A stretch of 64,000 nt of DNA. Source: Paraniabella defluvii. GTDB lineage: Bacteria > Bacteroidota > Bacteroidia > Chitinophagales > Chitinophagaceae. The stretch spans positions 4,154,001 to 4,218,000 of the forward strand of contig CP079215.1 in the NCBI GenBank assembly GCA_019316985.1, read 5' to 3'. The translations under genes and the position numbers were made by a program. Every line of letters starts with the position of its first letter. The stretch's first letter is position 1. A model generated the notes under the pieces. That model was not told where the DNA came from. It ran no database searches and saw only the letters and a program-made list of their open reading frames with translations. Positions 11,242 through 23,941 of this stretch are shown here, piece after piece.

Positions 11242-11676
11242 ATGGATACACAGCAAAAAGACCTCTCCTATTTCACACTAAGGCTTCAGGAGTTACTGTA
11301 CACCAGCTTTCCCGAAAAGGCACACGATCAGCCATTCATTGAGCAACGCTCCAGGTGGGCAGCCAACGCCTACGAGGGTGCCTTCCGGTCAGGAAATGCT
11401 ATTGAGCAATGCGACCACATTGCTGAATACATCCTGTTTGAAGGGCTGCATTTCTCCCCATTCGACACCGTATTCCAGGTGGTTTGTAATGAGTTCGATA
11501 CGATTATGGCGGATGAAGAACTCCGGCCTTTTGCCTTAAAGATGCTACCTGTATGTAGTTCGCTGTTCGCGAACTACGAACTAACGGATGATTTTGCTTA
11601 CAGCGAAGCATACGAGCTGCTCTACACCGAAATAACCGGGACCATAGCAATCTGGATCGAGGAAAATGGCCTTTAG
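11242..11676 (+). CDS. DUF1896 family protein
   Basis: Intact, 144 residues. Features: LSYFTLRLQELLY at residue 8, FIEQRSRWAANAYEGAFRSG near 33, and the family-typical ILFEGLHFSPFDT near 66. DUF1896 proteins nearly always precede the large methylase-helicase of Bacteroidota ICEs. Here its end overlaps the methylase start by 11 bp, implying translational coupling. The function is unknown; an accessory role to the methylase-helicase is inferred from context. Confidence 0.85.
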   Translation: MDTQQKDLSYFTLRLQELLYTSFPEKAHDQPFIEQRSRWAANAYEGAFRSGNAIEQCDHIAEYILFEGLHFSPFDTVFQVVCNEFDTIMADEELRPFALKMLPVCSSLFANYELTDDFAYSEAYELLYTEITGTIAIWIEENGL

Positions 11677-14600
11677 TAAGCGTCAACATCTCCAATGGAA
11701 TATTGATGCCCTGCAAATAGCTTTTAAACTGGAAAAGGAGAAACGCAACGCTACCCAGGGGGAACGGCTGCTAATGAAGCAATACAGCGGATTTGGCGGT
11801 CTTAAATTCGTGCTTAATCCCGTAGAAACCCCCACAGATATAAAGCAATGGGCGGAATACGACCGGGGACTCTTTGAAATGACACGGGACCTGCACCAGG
11901 TGCTCAAAGAAAATGCCGGTAATGAAAAACAATACAAGCGATATGTGGACAGTATGCGGGGTTCGGTACTGTCCGCCTTTTATACCCCACCGGAAATCAT
12001 TCATACACTCTCCGATGTGTTTACAGAAAACGGCGTAGAAATCCGGCATTTTCTTGAACCGTCTGCGGGCGCTGGTGCATTTGTCGATCCATTTGCTGAC
12101 AAAGGTATTGGCCATGTTACAGCTTATGAGAAAGACCTGCTTACGGGTAAAGTGCTGGAGCAACTCTATCCAAACAGGGATATCCGTATCAAAGGTTTTG
12201 AAGAGCTACCGGAAAGTGAGCTGGGCCTTTACGATGTAGTTGCCAGCAATATTCCATTTGGCACCAGTTCGGTTTTTGACCTTTCCTATTCAAGGGGACA
12301 AGATCCGGCAAGGGTGCAGGCTGCCCGCAGCATTCACAACTACTTTTTCCTAAAGGGGACCGATGCGCTACGTAATGGTGGCATCCTGGCTTTCATTACC
12401 TCGCAAGGCGTATTGATAGCCCTGCCAACCAGCCCATACGGGAAGCGCTGATGAAGGAGCATAACCTCATTTCAGTAGTCAGACTTCCCAACAACCTGTT
12501 TACCGATCATGCAGGCACCGAAGTGGGCAGCGATCTTATTGTTCTTCAGAAAACACAGGTAAACAGGTGTTGTCTGAAATGGAAAAAGATTTTTGCCGCT
12601 CGTTGGAAACAAAGAACAATACCCACACCAATGCGCTGGTATTGTACACAGACCGGGTTGTTTTTAATGAGATCATCGAATCAACCGATCTGTATGGTAA
12701 ACCTTATACCATATTCGTGCATAACGGCGGCGTTAGTGGTATTGCAAAGGATGCAAAGGAAATTCTGAGCGAAGATTTCAGGGATCACCTGGACCTGAAT
12801 CTCTATAAAGGAATTTTGCCCGAAACGCCTGTTGTGCAGCCAGGAATGGCATCCGCACCTCAACCGCCAGCTAATGGCATTGTTACGGAGAGAACGCAAG
12901 CTCCTGATACACCTGTTCATTCATCTCCGACAGGCAACCGTGCTTCAGATCAGCTACAGGAAAATACGATAATTAAGGCCGATGATGCAGCGCCACAGGA
13001 GCAGGTACAATTAAGCCTGTTCGATCTTTTTGGCAGTGCGCCGCAGGCCAGTGTTGTAGCTGCTCCTGTAACAACAACAAAAAGAAAATTACGGTTAAAA
13101 GGACTGCACAAAGAAGGCAACCGGGGCTGTTTGATAACATTCCTGTGCGGTCGGCAAAGCCGTCCAATAATACAGCCGGAACCTCACCAAAGACGAACGG
13201 CATTCCCGCCGGAATGGGAGATCTTTTTCCGCTATCAATGTAAACAACGACGGCGAGCTTGAAAATGCAAAACCAGTTGAGCCGGTTACCGAATCAAAAG
13301 TAATTCCTGATCCGGCCCCGTATAACGGCAAAGTGCAGGCATTCCATAAGGATGACTGCCTCGCAACGGAAAATGGCTATGTAGGCTATCTAAGGAATAT
13401 CAATGCGGCTAAAGGTTCCGCAGTTTTCCATCCTTTAGCACTGGCCCCGCTTCAAAAAGCAAGGACAGAAGCCTACATACAGCTAAGGGATGCTTATCAG
13501 CTCCTTTATAACAATGAAGCGACGCTTCGGGCCGAACATAAGGCAGAAAGGGAAACACTGAATACGCTCTATGATGCTTTTGTGAAAAGGTACGACAACC
13601 TGAACAGCGCCGATAATATCAAGGTGATTAAAACCGATAGCGCAGGAAAAGAAATGCCGTACCTGGAGCGTGTGGTGGGTGGTGTGGTACATAAAGCAGA
13701 TATATTCCATCGGCCCGTCAGTTTCTCCACCGCAACGCTTGCTACCGACAATCCCGATGAAGCATTAACTGCATCGCTTAACAAATACGGGGCTGTCAAT
13801 ATCAACTATATGGCAGGGATCAGCGGCATGTCCAAAGAAGACCTGAAGAACGCGCTACATGGCCGGATCTTTTACAACCCACTGGAAAAGGAATATGAGA
13901 TCGCTGAAAAATGGGTATCGGGCAATGTGGTTGAGAAAGCGGGAAAGGTTATGGAATATCTTTCCAGCCAACCGGATGATAAAGAAGTTACCCAAAGCCT
14001 TAAAGCACTTGAAGAGGCCAGACCCCGCCGTATTGAATTTGAAGAGCTGGATTTTAACCTCGGTGAACGCTGGATACCTACCGGTATCTACAACCGTTTT
14101 GCCTCACACCTGTTCGATACCGAAGTACGCATTCACTATACCGAAAACACGGATGATTTTTCTATCCATTGTGATAGCAGGAATATTCACATCACAGAAA
14201 AATATGCCATCAAATCGCAAAGCCGTACCTATGATGGCATTGCTCTATTTAAACATGCGCTGGTCAACACCACGCCAGATATTACCAGAAAAGAGACAAT
14301 AGGCGACAGGGAAGTAAAGGTGCGGGACATGGAAGCCATCCAGATGGCGAATACCAAGATCGACGAGATGCGCAAAGCATTTACGGATTGGCTCTATGCG
14401 CAGAACGATGAGTTCAAACAACGCCTTACCGACAGGTACAACGATACCTTTAACTGTTTCGTCCGACCGCAATATAACGGCAGCCACCAGGATTTTCCGG
14501 GGCTGGATCGCAGGGCGCTTGGTATCGAGGACCTTTATCCCAGCCAGAAGGATGCTGTATGGATGATCAAGCTCAACGGCGGAGCCATCTGCGACCATGA

Positions 14601-17143
14601 AGTAGGTGCCGGTAAAACGCTTATCATGTGTACTGCCGCACAGGAAATGAAGCGGCTGGGGTTGGCGCATAAGCCGATGATCATCGGGTTAAAAGCCAAT
14701 GTGCACGAGATAGCCGAAACCTACCGAAAAGCCTATCCCCATGCCAAAATATTATATCCCGGCAAGGAAGATTTTACACCGCAAAAGCGCCTGCGCATCT
14801 TCGGTGATATCAAAAACAATGATTGGGACTGTATCATATTAACCCATGATCAATTTGGTATGATACCCCAATCACCCGAATTGCAAAAGGAGATACTGCA
14901 AGCGGAACTGGATAGCGTAGAGGAAAACCTCGATGCACTGAAGGCGCAGGGCAAGGAGGTTTCGCGGGCAATGCTGAAAGGTGTTGTGCTGCGTAAACAA
15001 AACCTGGAGGTGAAGCTCAAAACATTGGAACACGACATCGAAAACCGCAAGGATGATGTAGTGGACTTTAAAATGATGGGCATTGACCATGTATTTGTGG
15101 ACGAAAGCCACCGTTTTAAAAACCTCATGTTTAATACCAGGCATGAGCGTGTGGCCGGGTTGGGCAATATGGCCGGCAGCCAAAGGCCATGAACCTGCTG
15201 TTTGCCATCCGTACCATACAGGAGCGCACAGGTAAGGACCTCGGTGCTACCTTTCTTTCGGGAACCACCATCAGCAATTCGCTTACAGAGCTGTACCTGC
15301 TGTTTAAATACCTGCGCCCGCAGGCAATGGAAAACAGGGCATTTCCTGCTTTGATGCCTGGGCAGCCATTTATGCCCGCAAAACGACAGATTACGAGTTT
15401 TCGGTCGCTAATAATATCGTATCAAAAGAACGTTTCCGCTTTTTTATCAAAGTACCGGAGCTGGCGCAGTTCTACTCGGAAATAACGGACTACCGCACGG
15501 CAAAGGATATTGGTATTGACCGGCCCGAAAAGAACGAGGTATTATACCACATACCGCCTACGCCGGATCAGGAGGTCTTTATCAAAAAGCTGATGGAGTT
15601 TGCCAAAACCGGTAATGCAGAACTGTTGGGCAGACCTCCTTTAAGCGAAAGTGAGGAAAAAGCGAAGATGCTGATCGCAACGGACTATGCCCGTAAAATG
15701 TCGCTGGACATGCGGATGATCAGCGGAAAGTATGGCGACCATCCTGATAACAAGGCATCGCATTGCGCGGCTAATATTGCCAAATATTATAACAGGTTCC
15801 ACGCACAAAAAGGAACACAGTTTGTTTTCTCCGATCTCGGCACCTATAAGCCCGGTGAGTGGAATGTCTATTCTGAAATAAAGCGCAAGCTGGTGCAGGA
15901 GCACGGCATCCCCGCACACGAAATGCGATTTATACAGGAAGCGAAAATGAAAAGCAGCGCAAGGAGCTTATACAGGCAGTTAATGAAGGAAAGATCAGGG
16001 TACTGTTCGGTTCCACCGAAATGCTCGGTACGGGGTTAATGCGCAAAAGCGTGCCGTAGCTGTTCACCACCTGGATATTCCCTGGAGGCCAAGCGATCTT
16101 GCGCAACGGGACGGCAGGGCGATCCGCAAGGGTAATGAAATTGCGAAGTTCTTTGCCGACAACAAAGTAGATATTTTCATTTATGCGGTAGAAAAATCGC
16201 TGGACAGCTATAAATTCAATACGCTGTACAATAAGCAGGTATTCATTGACCAGCTAAAAACCAACAGCCTGGGCAAACGTACCATTGATGAAGGCGCAAT
16301 GGATGAAAAAACGGGAATGAATTTCTCGGAATATGTAGCCATACTTTCAGGCAATACAGATCTGCTGGAAAAAGCCAAACTGGAAAAGCAGATCGCCGGT
16401 CTGGAAAGTGAGCGGCAGGCATTCAATCGCTCTAAGTTTTCTTCCAAATACAAGCTGGAAGATATTACGGCCACATTGGAAAGTACACAAGCACGACTGG
16501 ATCGGATGACACTTGATTGGGAAAACCTGCAAAAACGGATAGAAAAAAACAAAGATGGTGAGATACTCAACCCGATACAGTTAACAGGTTTACCGCCCAA
16601 TGCAGATATTAAACAGATAGGTGCAAAACTCAACCAGCTTTCCGAAAAAGCCCGTACAGGCGGGCAGTATGAGGAAATCGGTTCTTTGTATGGCTTTACA
16701 TTACTGGTGAAAACAGAGGTTTCAGAAAATGACAGCACAACCCTCGAAAGAGATAATCGTTTCTTTATTCAAGGTGAAGGCGGTATCAAATACACCTATA
16801 ACAATGGCCGGATGGCGACCGATGCGAAAACTGCATCGTTAAACTTCCTGAATGCGCTTGAAAAAATACCGGGCATTGTAGAGCAGGAACAAAAGAAAAT
16901 TGCCGGATTGCAGAAAGACCTGCCCGTGCTTCAGGAAGTAGTCAACGGTGCGTGGAAAAAGAAAATGCACTGGCTGAATTGAAAACAGAATTAGCGGCAG
17001 TGGATAGAAAAATACAGTTATCTATAAAGCCGGAGTCTGAAGGTAAAACAACAGACCAGGTTGAAGGGGAAACACCGGTTTCAGACAATTCAGAGACGAC
17101 AGCTTATGTCAAAGGCGTTCATCTACCTCGTGGCGTATTGTAA
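11666..17143 (+). CDS. Giant N6-adenine methylase / SNF2-like helicase fusion
   Basis: About 1,825 codons across the repaired frames. Domains in order: an N-terminal methyltransferase with [14 protein letters not shown] (SAM-binding motif I, near 12050) and ASNIPFG (motif IV, variant of NPPY, near 12245); a low-complexity linker (12850-13300); a SNF2-like helicase with [13 protein letters not shown] (Walker A, near 14595) and [11 protein letters not shown] (DESH box, near 15100); and a C-terminal helical region with coiled coils (16300-17000). Frame changes lie near 12420, 12550, 13130, 13300, 15185, 15370, 15590, 15950, 16060 and 16960. The architecture resembles phage DarB-type anti-restriction proteins, so protection of transferred DNA is a fair inference. 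It is a core gene of this ICE type. Confidence 0.85.
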
Positions 17144-17186
17144 TGATAACCAGTGGCTTTTTGCCGAATACCAATTCCAACGCTAA
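17106..17186 (+). CDS. Possible 26-residue ORF overlapping the methylase end
   Basis: ATG at 17106 reads [17 protein letters not shown], then LFAEYQFQR and TAA at 17186. It is in a different frame from the methylase tail and overlaps it by 38 bp. The composition is protein-like (aromatic-rich strand pattern). It may instead be the real C-terminus of a neighbouring frame-shifted gene. Confidence 0.3.
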   Translation: MSKAFIYLVAYCNDNQWLFAEYQFQR

Positions 17187-17354
17187 AAAAACCGTGCTCA
17201 ATCTTCCCCAACTTGGGTTTTTTATTCCTAACAATGTTTAAAATTTGTAATGCCTGTTTCACTCCATCTGGTATGAGAACACGTTGATAACAAATGGAAT
17301 GTAGCAGTGACCGGTGTCGAATATTATACAACACATAGAGAAACCTGATATCCT
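17187..17354. other. Short intergenic region with weak terminator-like palindrome
   Basis: CCCAACTTGGG followed by six T (17209-17225) is a short palindrome after the methylase operon. No other element is seen before the AraC gene. Confidence 0.3.
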
Positions 17355-18298
17355 ATGAAAATACCTTACTTTTTAAAATTTGAAGATGAGCACTTAATAC
17401 CACTGCATCAGTATTCCCAACTTCCCGACTGGTGTAAATACCCGTTGCATTTTGCCCCGGAACGACGTTATTTTAAACTGCCACAAATAGAGCTACTGAG
17501 CCAGCAGTTAAACCAGGAACCGTTTTTTATAGACCTGGTTCAGATCAACGCAAAAGAACCTGCTTATATCCCTTTCGATATTAACGACAGGCAATTGTAC
17601 CTGTACTTTATGCTCAAGGGCAGCTTGCTGTACACCACGGGTGATTACCGGCCTATTATACGCACTCAGCCCAATACTTTTTGATGTCCTATTATGACAT
17701 TGGGCATTATTTTGCTTATGCCCAGCAAGGAATACATATAGCATTTGTAGTAAGCATCCTTCCGGAATGGATCGAAGGCATGTACCAGGAATACGATAAT
17801 CTGAAAGACATCCTGCACCGTTTTAAAAATGAGAACAAGACTTATGATACCATGTATCAATGCCGGATGGATCGGAAGATCCACCAATGGCTGTTTAAAA
17901 TTTACAACTACTCGCAGGCAAATATTGGTGCCATAGACGGTAACCTACGCAAGTACATTAGTTACCTGCTGGAGCATTACGACCAGGTGATCCGGGAGCA
18001 GAACGGCGACCTGGCTTATAAGATCAAAGCGTATATACAGGAACATTATTGTGATGCGGGACTGAGCGTAAAATTTCTTACGGATCATTTCTTCCTTACC
18101 GAGCGTACACTCCTAAACGTTTTTAAGCGTCAATACGACATGAGCGTACAGGAGTTTTATACCGAGCTACGCATGGGTCATGCCCTGCTTCTGATGCAGC
18201 AAAAAGGCATTGGCATAAAAGATGTTTATATGGAAGTGGGATATACGGATGAACGCACCTTTCGCTCTGCCCTGGAACGATACCTCAAACGCCAGTAA
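17355..18298 (+). CDS. AraC family transcriptional regulator
   Basis: About 314 residues. The N-terminal half (17355-17684) is a sensor domain. The C-terminal half (17681-18298) ends with two helix-turn-helix units: CDAGLSVKFLTDHFFLTERTLLNVFKRQ and MQQKGIGIKDVYMEVGYTDERTFRSAL. The two frames join by one missing T in a T-run at 17680-17684. It probably controls the redox/uptake cluster downstream: an 11-bp inverted repeat lies 18 bp after its stop and before the MauE-like gene. It also occurs without tra functions, so I treat it as cargo. Confidence 0.85.
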
Positions 18299-18316
18299 CA
18301 CAATTTTCCGCAAATT

Positions 18317-18370
18317 GTCAAAATCGGAAAATTTCTTACACAAGTTTGCTCAATTTTTACCGATTTTGAC
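18317..18370. promoter_or_regulatory. Perfect 11-bp inverted repeat, operator candidate
   Basis: GTCAAAATCGG (18317-18327) and CCGATTTTGAC (18360-18370) are exact reverse complements with centres 43 bp apart, about four helical turns. The site is between the AraC gene and the MauE-like gene, so it is a good candidate for the AraC protein's binding site. A transcription role is inferred. Confidence 0.5.
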
Positions 18371-18411
18371 TTTCCAACGCTAAGCGCATTGATGAACTTT
18401 GTCTTAACAAG

Positions 18412-18960
18412 ATGGTGAAAACCATGCTAACGACAAAGGAAATGGATAAAGCCCTCAAATATCAGAAAAGAAGAACGATTGCATTTAAGATCACAATGCT
18501 CGCTTTGCTGGCCCTATGGATACCCATAGTTATTGATAAGCTCACAGATTTTGATTCTTTCAAAAGCGGCATCTTTAATCAACCTTTTTCTGATAGCCTG
18601 GGCAATGTACTTATCTACACATTGCCGGTATTGGAATGCGCTACCATTATTTGCCTGATCTACGAAGGCTGGCGCAAAGTCGGCCTGATCCTATCCACAA
18701 TGTTGATGGCTGCCTTTACCGGATATGTGGGCATTGCACTTTTAGGAGCCTGGGAAAAGCTGCCTTGCGGCTGCGGATCGGTCATTAGCGGCATGAGCTG
18801 GCAACAACATTTCTTTTTCAATCTATTCTATTTGATCCTGAGCTTATCAGGACTTTACCTGTGGCAAAAATTACGAAGCGGTGACGCGGGAAGCGAAGCT
18901 GCTGAGGGCGTGTCGGCCAAAAGACATATAAAACAATATTCTTTGACTTCTAAATTGTAA
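18412..18960 (+). CDS. MauE/DoxX-type redox-associated membrane protein
   Basis: Intact, 182 residues. Four membrane segments at about residues 25-41, 63-84, 90-112 and 132-150. A CGCG pair of Cys at residues 119-122 (KLPCGCGSVISGMSW) sits before the last segment, as in MauE-like proteins thought to pass electrons to or from periplasmic thiols. A second ATG at 18424 is possible. It is followed after 4 bp by the DUF6520 gene, so the two form an operon. The likely partner is the TlpA-like protein at 23942. Confidence 0.75.
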   Translation: MVKTMLTTKEMDKALKYQKRRTIAFKITMLALLALWIPIVIDKLTDFDSFKSGIFNQPFSDSLGNVLIYTLPVLECATIICLIYEGWRKVGLILSTMLMAAFTGYVGIALLGAWEKLPCGCGSVISGMSWQQHFFFNLFYLILSLSGLYLWQKLRSGDAGSEAAEGVSAKRHIKQYSLTSKL

Positions 18961-18964
18961 GAAG

Positions 18965-19258
18965 ATGAAAAAGTTAAAATTAAACCTGTTTATGATAGCT
19001 GCTATAGCGATTGCGGCTGTAACAATGTCGTTTAAAATGGTAGCTGATCCCACAACCTACCATTATGTAAGTAACAGTACAGCGGCTGGGGCATTTGCTA
19101 CTGTTTCTAATTGGGCTGAAGGTGAAGGGGATTGCGGACCGACTGGCAACAAGCCTTGTGATATTGAAGTCCCTGACGGATCAAGTCTTTCGGCTGAATT
19201 GGCAGGTAAGAACAATGCACAAGTTCTTGCTATAAATCCAAGTTCAAGGAGGAATTAA
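18965..19258 (+). CDS. DUF6520 family small exported protein
   Basis: Intact, 97 residues. Signal-like N-terminus KKLKLNLFMIAAIAIAAVTM, then the pattern TYHYVSNSTAAGAFATVSNW, a Cys pair (EGDCGPTGNKPCDIEVP) and a short tail. DUF6520 proteins occur beside MauE genes in Bacteroidota. The exported Cys pair next to a MauE and a TlpA suggests that it is a thiol substrate or carrier, but no function is known. It is only 4 bp after the MauE stop. Confidence 0.75.
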   Translation: MKKLKLNLFMIAAIAIAAVTMSFKMVADPTTYHYVSNSTAAGAFATVSNWAEGEGDCGPTGNKPCDIEVPDGSSLSAELAGKNNAQVLAINPSSRRN

Positions 19259-19278
19259 TAGCAGAAGCTCCATTAATT

Positions 19279-19322
19279 AACAAGGACTATATCTTCTAAA
19301 ATAGATGGTCCTTGTTTTTTTT
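19279..19322. terminator. Bidirectional terminator between DUF6520 and SusD
   Basis: AACAAGGAC (19279-19287) pairs with GTCCTTGTT (19308-19316), loop of 20 nt, followed by T8. It separates converging genes. Confidence 0.7.
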
Positions 19323-19324
19323 AA

Positions 19325-20697
19325 CTATCTCGGGTTTTGCTGAATACTTCCAATTTCGATTACATTTTCTGGAATAGCGATAGCATAACGCAAATCATTA
19401 GGAGGCAGCGTAAAGACTTGACCATTTACAGTTCTTGTAAGTGTGATGTTTGCACCATCCCTGTTTAATCTTTTAAGATCTGCCCAACGCAAACCACGCA
19501 TCACTAATTCCTTTCGTCTTTCATTCAGAATTGTTTTCAGTGCAATTTCATTGTTGGAGAAAGTTTGAGGAATAAATTCACTTGCTTTCCATCGCTTTAC
19601 CAAAAGCTGATTTAACGCATTTGCAGCTTTGGATAAATCCCTAAGCGGGCATTACATTCTGAAATAGTTAAAAGTAGTTCCGCAGGTGTTGGACTATTTG
19701 TTAAACCAGAAGTGCCGAGATGCGCTCCTTTGAAGAAATAAGAGCCATCGTTATTATCGCCAAAATAAATAACTTTCCTTAAATCTTCATTATCATATAT
19801 ATTGTATAGAGTAGGGTCTATTTTGGCCATCGACTGATCTAATTGGTCGGTATAAAGCATAACAGACCATAACATCATTTCTTGGCTAACATTGTTTACT
19901 GTAGGTATTGGAAAATCGCTGTTTGGATCTAATGTGTTAAAATCTATTAATTGAGAATTGGTGTTTCTAAGTGCATTCTCCGCATTCTGCAAGGCTTTTT
20001 CATACTCCCCATAAATAAATAAGTTCTTGCTAATAGGCTATAAGCCGTAGCCTTTACTGGAAGAGTGGCTGATGGTTGATCGATTGGTAATAGTGCAACA
20101 GCATTTGTAAGATCGTTAATAATCAAATCGTATGTTGCTTGTACTGATGATCTTACTGAAGGAATATTCATGTCGGATCTAAACGAAGTACCATCCCTAA
20201 GTCGGTATTGGCGCTTTGTTTGTTATATGCAGATGCCCATATTTGTACTCCGTCTAAATAATGGGCTGCCCTAAATACTAATGCCTGACCCTTAATGTTA
20301 TCTGCTTTGACCCCTGTTAAATTATTATCTTCCAGCCCTTGTAGCACAGAATTACAAACATAGATAGGTTTATAGCAATTATACCACTCATCACCTGCTG
20401 AGGACAATGGACGAGATACAAAGTCGGGTCGCCAGGTATATAATCTTTTATCGCTCTCATAGTATAGCGAATTAAAATTATCATCCGTAAGATAATAATC
20501 ATCCGAACTTACCTCGCCAGACGCAATAAAATCAATATTCAGGTTTCCGTAACTATTAAGCAACGCCTGAAAGTCTTCAACCGTAGTTGGAATAGAAAGA
20601 GCTTGATCAGATTTTTTTCAAGGAATTTCTCGCATCCTGAAAACAATAAAAACATAAATGATAAAAGGATTGCGCTTTGGATTTTTTTTTTTTTCAT
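19325..20697 (-). CDS. RagB/SusD family nutrient-uptake outer-membrane lipoprotein
   Basis: About 457 codons. The start at 20697 gives a lipoprotein signal ending in FSGCEKF. The C-terminal segment has the SusD signature LNERRKELVMRGLRWADLKRLNR and the tail IEIGSIQQNPR. The middle includes SSAGDEWYNCYKPIYVCN and YSLLARTYLFMGS (TPR-like helices). Frame changes occur near 20690 (A12 run), 20580, 20170, 19980 and 19605. It works as the lid of the SusC channel encoded upstream. The substrate is unknown; the neighbouring redox genes suggest a thiol-containing or metal-bound molecule rather than a glycan. Confidence 0.9.
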
Positions 20698-20708
20698 TGT
20701 GTTATTCT

Positions 20709-23700
20709 TTAAAGTTTTGTCCTAACGCCAATAGCGTAGTTTCTCGCTGTTACAAGATTGTTAGCGCCGATATTAAAATCAGGGTCGATGCCTGCTTTAT
20801 TAGCTTTCCATAATAAACCAAGATTATTTGCATTGAAATATATCTGTATGCCTTTAATAACTCTTCTTGTTTTTGGCATTTCGAAGTCGTAAGCAAGATT
20901 GATATATTGAAGACGTATATGATCGCCTTTCTCAACCAAAGCACTGGAGCCAGTATAAAAAGCGTCTCTATTATAATCTGTTGAATAGGGATTTACGGGA
21001 ACAATGGTATATGCTTCATCTCCCGGTTTTTGCCAACGTAACCCATAGTCAGAGTGTCCACGCCAATCACTGAATAAATCGGTATAATTGACGGAATTTC
21101 GTCGGAACCAATAGCCGAATTTAAAACTGATGCCTACCTGTAAATTAAAATTTCTATAAGACACCGAGTTAATTAAGGAACCGAATTTGGTTGGAATGGC
21201 TGATCCATAATATTTTAAATCTTCCACCTTTGTGCCAGTACCAGTTATTAAGGTATAATCTTTACTGATTTCCCCATTTAAGTACCCCGAGATTCTCCTG
21301 TATTTGGGTCAAGCCCGGCCCATTTATAAGCATAGATAGCATACACGGGTTTGCCTTTAATACCGGATATAGGTACGTCTGATGTGGAAATATATCCGCT
21401 TGCGAGTGTACGTTCTATCTGATATTCGATTATTTGATCTTTATAAAGGCTGAAGTTCAATATAGTTTGCCATTTAAAGGTGCGATTTATATTAAAGCTT
21501 TTTAATTGAATATCCCATCCATTACCTTTCATGCTCGCTACATTCCTTATCATGTATGGATCAACTCCCGTCGTGTAGTCAAGTGGGGCAATTCCAAACA
21601 GGTTTTCACCTTTTTACGATAGTATTCGATTGATCCTGCTATTCTGTCGTTTTTTGTGTGAAAATCAACCGCAAGATTTAGCATCTTAGAAGTTTCCCAT
21701 TTTAGACGTGGATTATAGTAGTTACTAAACCAAGCCATAGGATTTCCGTTAAAAACAGAATTATTGGAGGAATAGGTGATAGTGTTGACTGCAACCATTG
21801 CGGGATTAACATTACCGCTAAACCCGTAAGTAGCCCGGAGATTGAGGTAAGATAAAAAGTCAATGGAATAGAACTTTTCATTTGATAATTTCCATGCAAC
21901 CCCTACCGACCAAAAAGGGTTCCACTGATCGTTGGTTTTTAGACCAAAAGATTGGAGGCATCCGCCGGGCGCTCGCTGAAAGTGTATATCTGTTATCAAA
22001 AGTGTAGGCGGTATTGGCAAAATAAGAAACAAATCGCGTTGTTCTTTCATTTAAAGATTGATTCCGTTGTATGAACGAGTTCCTCTTTGTAATGAAGTTT
22101 GGGTAAGCTCTTGTATAATCTACGCCTGCGGTAGTGAGGTTATTGGGATTATAGCCATAGAAACGTTCTTGATAACCACTTGTATTTGCTGAACGAAGTT
22201 CCAATCCGGCTATCGCCGTTATGCTATGTTTGCCATAAATATTATCAAAACTTAGTTGCCCGCGTAGATTATTCGCGTTTAGAATATTATTTGATTTATT
22301 TAATATGCCACCTGTTGGCACAATAAAAACCGTATTTCCATTTACAATTTGGGTAAAACGATTAATGTAATCTCTTGCCATATAGCTGTTTACATCGGCA
22401 ATATTGGAGTTTAATCCAAATTGCCTTTCGTATTGATAATTTGCGGTAGCATTAAGTCCTTTTATAATTTGGTAATCGAGTGCTGCTGTTGCTAATATAT
22501 CAGAGATTTTGTTGTTTGATGTCTGATATTTCCAGTCTGTAAGAGGGTAATAATTCCAATCGAGCAATTTGCCACTTCCGCAGTATCGAGATAACTTTGA
22601 TTATAGTTTTTGGCAACTGGAACAGCATTTCCACGTGTATCTGCCATTTGCATATAAGGTACAAATACATTACCTTTCATAGATACATTATTATATCCGT
22701 ATCTTCCTGATTTATTTTGGGCTTGAGTGTAATACAAGCTGGTAGTAATGGAAATCTGTTTTATCGGGCGATAAGTATTTAGAAAACGGAGGTTAACACG
22801 TTGGTAAGTGCTCCCAAATTATCCTTATTGTGGTCGTATCCTACTGAAGATGTCCAGGAAAACTTTTCTCCTCCGCCCTGCGCACTTAAAAATATTGTTG
22901 GTTGACCGATGGCTTGTACATATACTGATTAAACTGATCTCTTGCATCCACGATTCTCCATGCATTAATCTGTTGCTGTGCCTGTTCCTCTGTAATTGTT
23001 CCGTTTCTCACTTTATTCAATAAGTCCACCATAGGACTAATCACCGGACGGCTTGTAGAATTGATTTGGCTGTTGTAAAAACCCCGGTTGAACAGCTCTT
23101 GCTCCATTTCAATATAGTCACCGGATGCCATCTGACGGATATAACCTAAATCCGGCTTTGCACCGATGGTAAGATTGGAATTGAACGATAAGGTAATTGG
23201 TTGATTAAAACGTCCGCTCTTTGTGGTGATAACAATAACACCATTTGCTGCTCTTGCACCCCAAATGCTGGAAGCCGATGCGTCTTTGAGGATAGTAATA
23301 TTCGCAACAATATTGGGATTGATATTGGTAATATCACCATCAAACGGGAAATTATCTATAATAACTAATGGATCTTTCGGGCCACTGATCGTACTTAAAC
23401 CCCGTATCATCATTTGTGGTACTCCCTGCCTTCCGTTATCCATTACTATGCTATTAGCAATGGCAGGAAGCCTTGAAAGAATGTCAGTGCCTACCTGTTG
23501 ATTAAACAGTTCGTTACTTACTGTGGCAAATGAACCTGTTGCCCGTTCTTTGGGAATTTTCTGATATCCGGTTGATATGATTTCCACTTCATCTAATAGA
23601 CGTGAGGATGTTTGCAGGAAGATGTTTAAAGTATCTCGCTGCGGTAAGACAACTGTTATCATTGTTGGTTCATAACCTACATGATTAACAACTACTACAG

Positions 23701-23905
23701 CAGTATTTACATTTAGGGCAATTTGAATGGTGAAATGTCCCTTATTGTTGGTGCTTACCGTTCTATCGGCTCCTTGCAGAGATACACTGGCTCCCTCGAT
23801 AGGCAAGCTATCATTAAGGGAAATAACCCTGCCTGTGATGTGCTGTTGCGCATACAAGGAAACCGAAACCGTAAGCCATGTTATAATAAGTATAAAAGAT
23901 TTCAT
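20709..23905 (-). CDS. SusC/RagA family TonB-linked outer-membrane protein
   Basis: About 1,065 codons. Signal peptide KSFILIITWLTVSVSLYAQ, then a carboxypeptidase-like domain (ITGRVISLNDSLPIEGASVSL). The SusC plug has the pattern MMIRGLSTISGPKDPLVIIDNFP and NIVANITILKDASASSIWGARAANGVIVITTK. The barrel continues in five shifted frames (near 22890, 22560, 22050, 21550, 21250) and ends at 20709 (NYAIGVRTKL). It is 11 bp from the SusD gene and on the same strand, forming the usual SusC-SusD order. The short CarboxypepD_reg-like start is typical of RagA-type receptors. Confidence 0.92.
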
Positions 23906-23941
23906 TCATCAATTAAGTTATATTGTAAAAAATGGAAGCAG

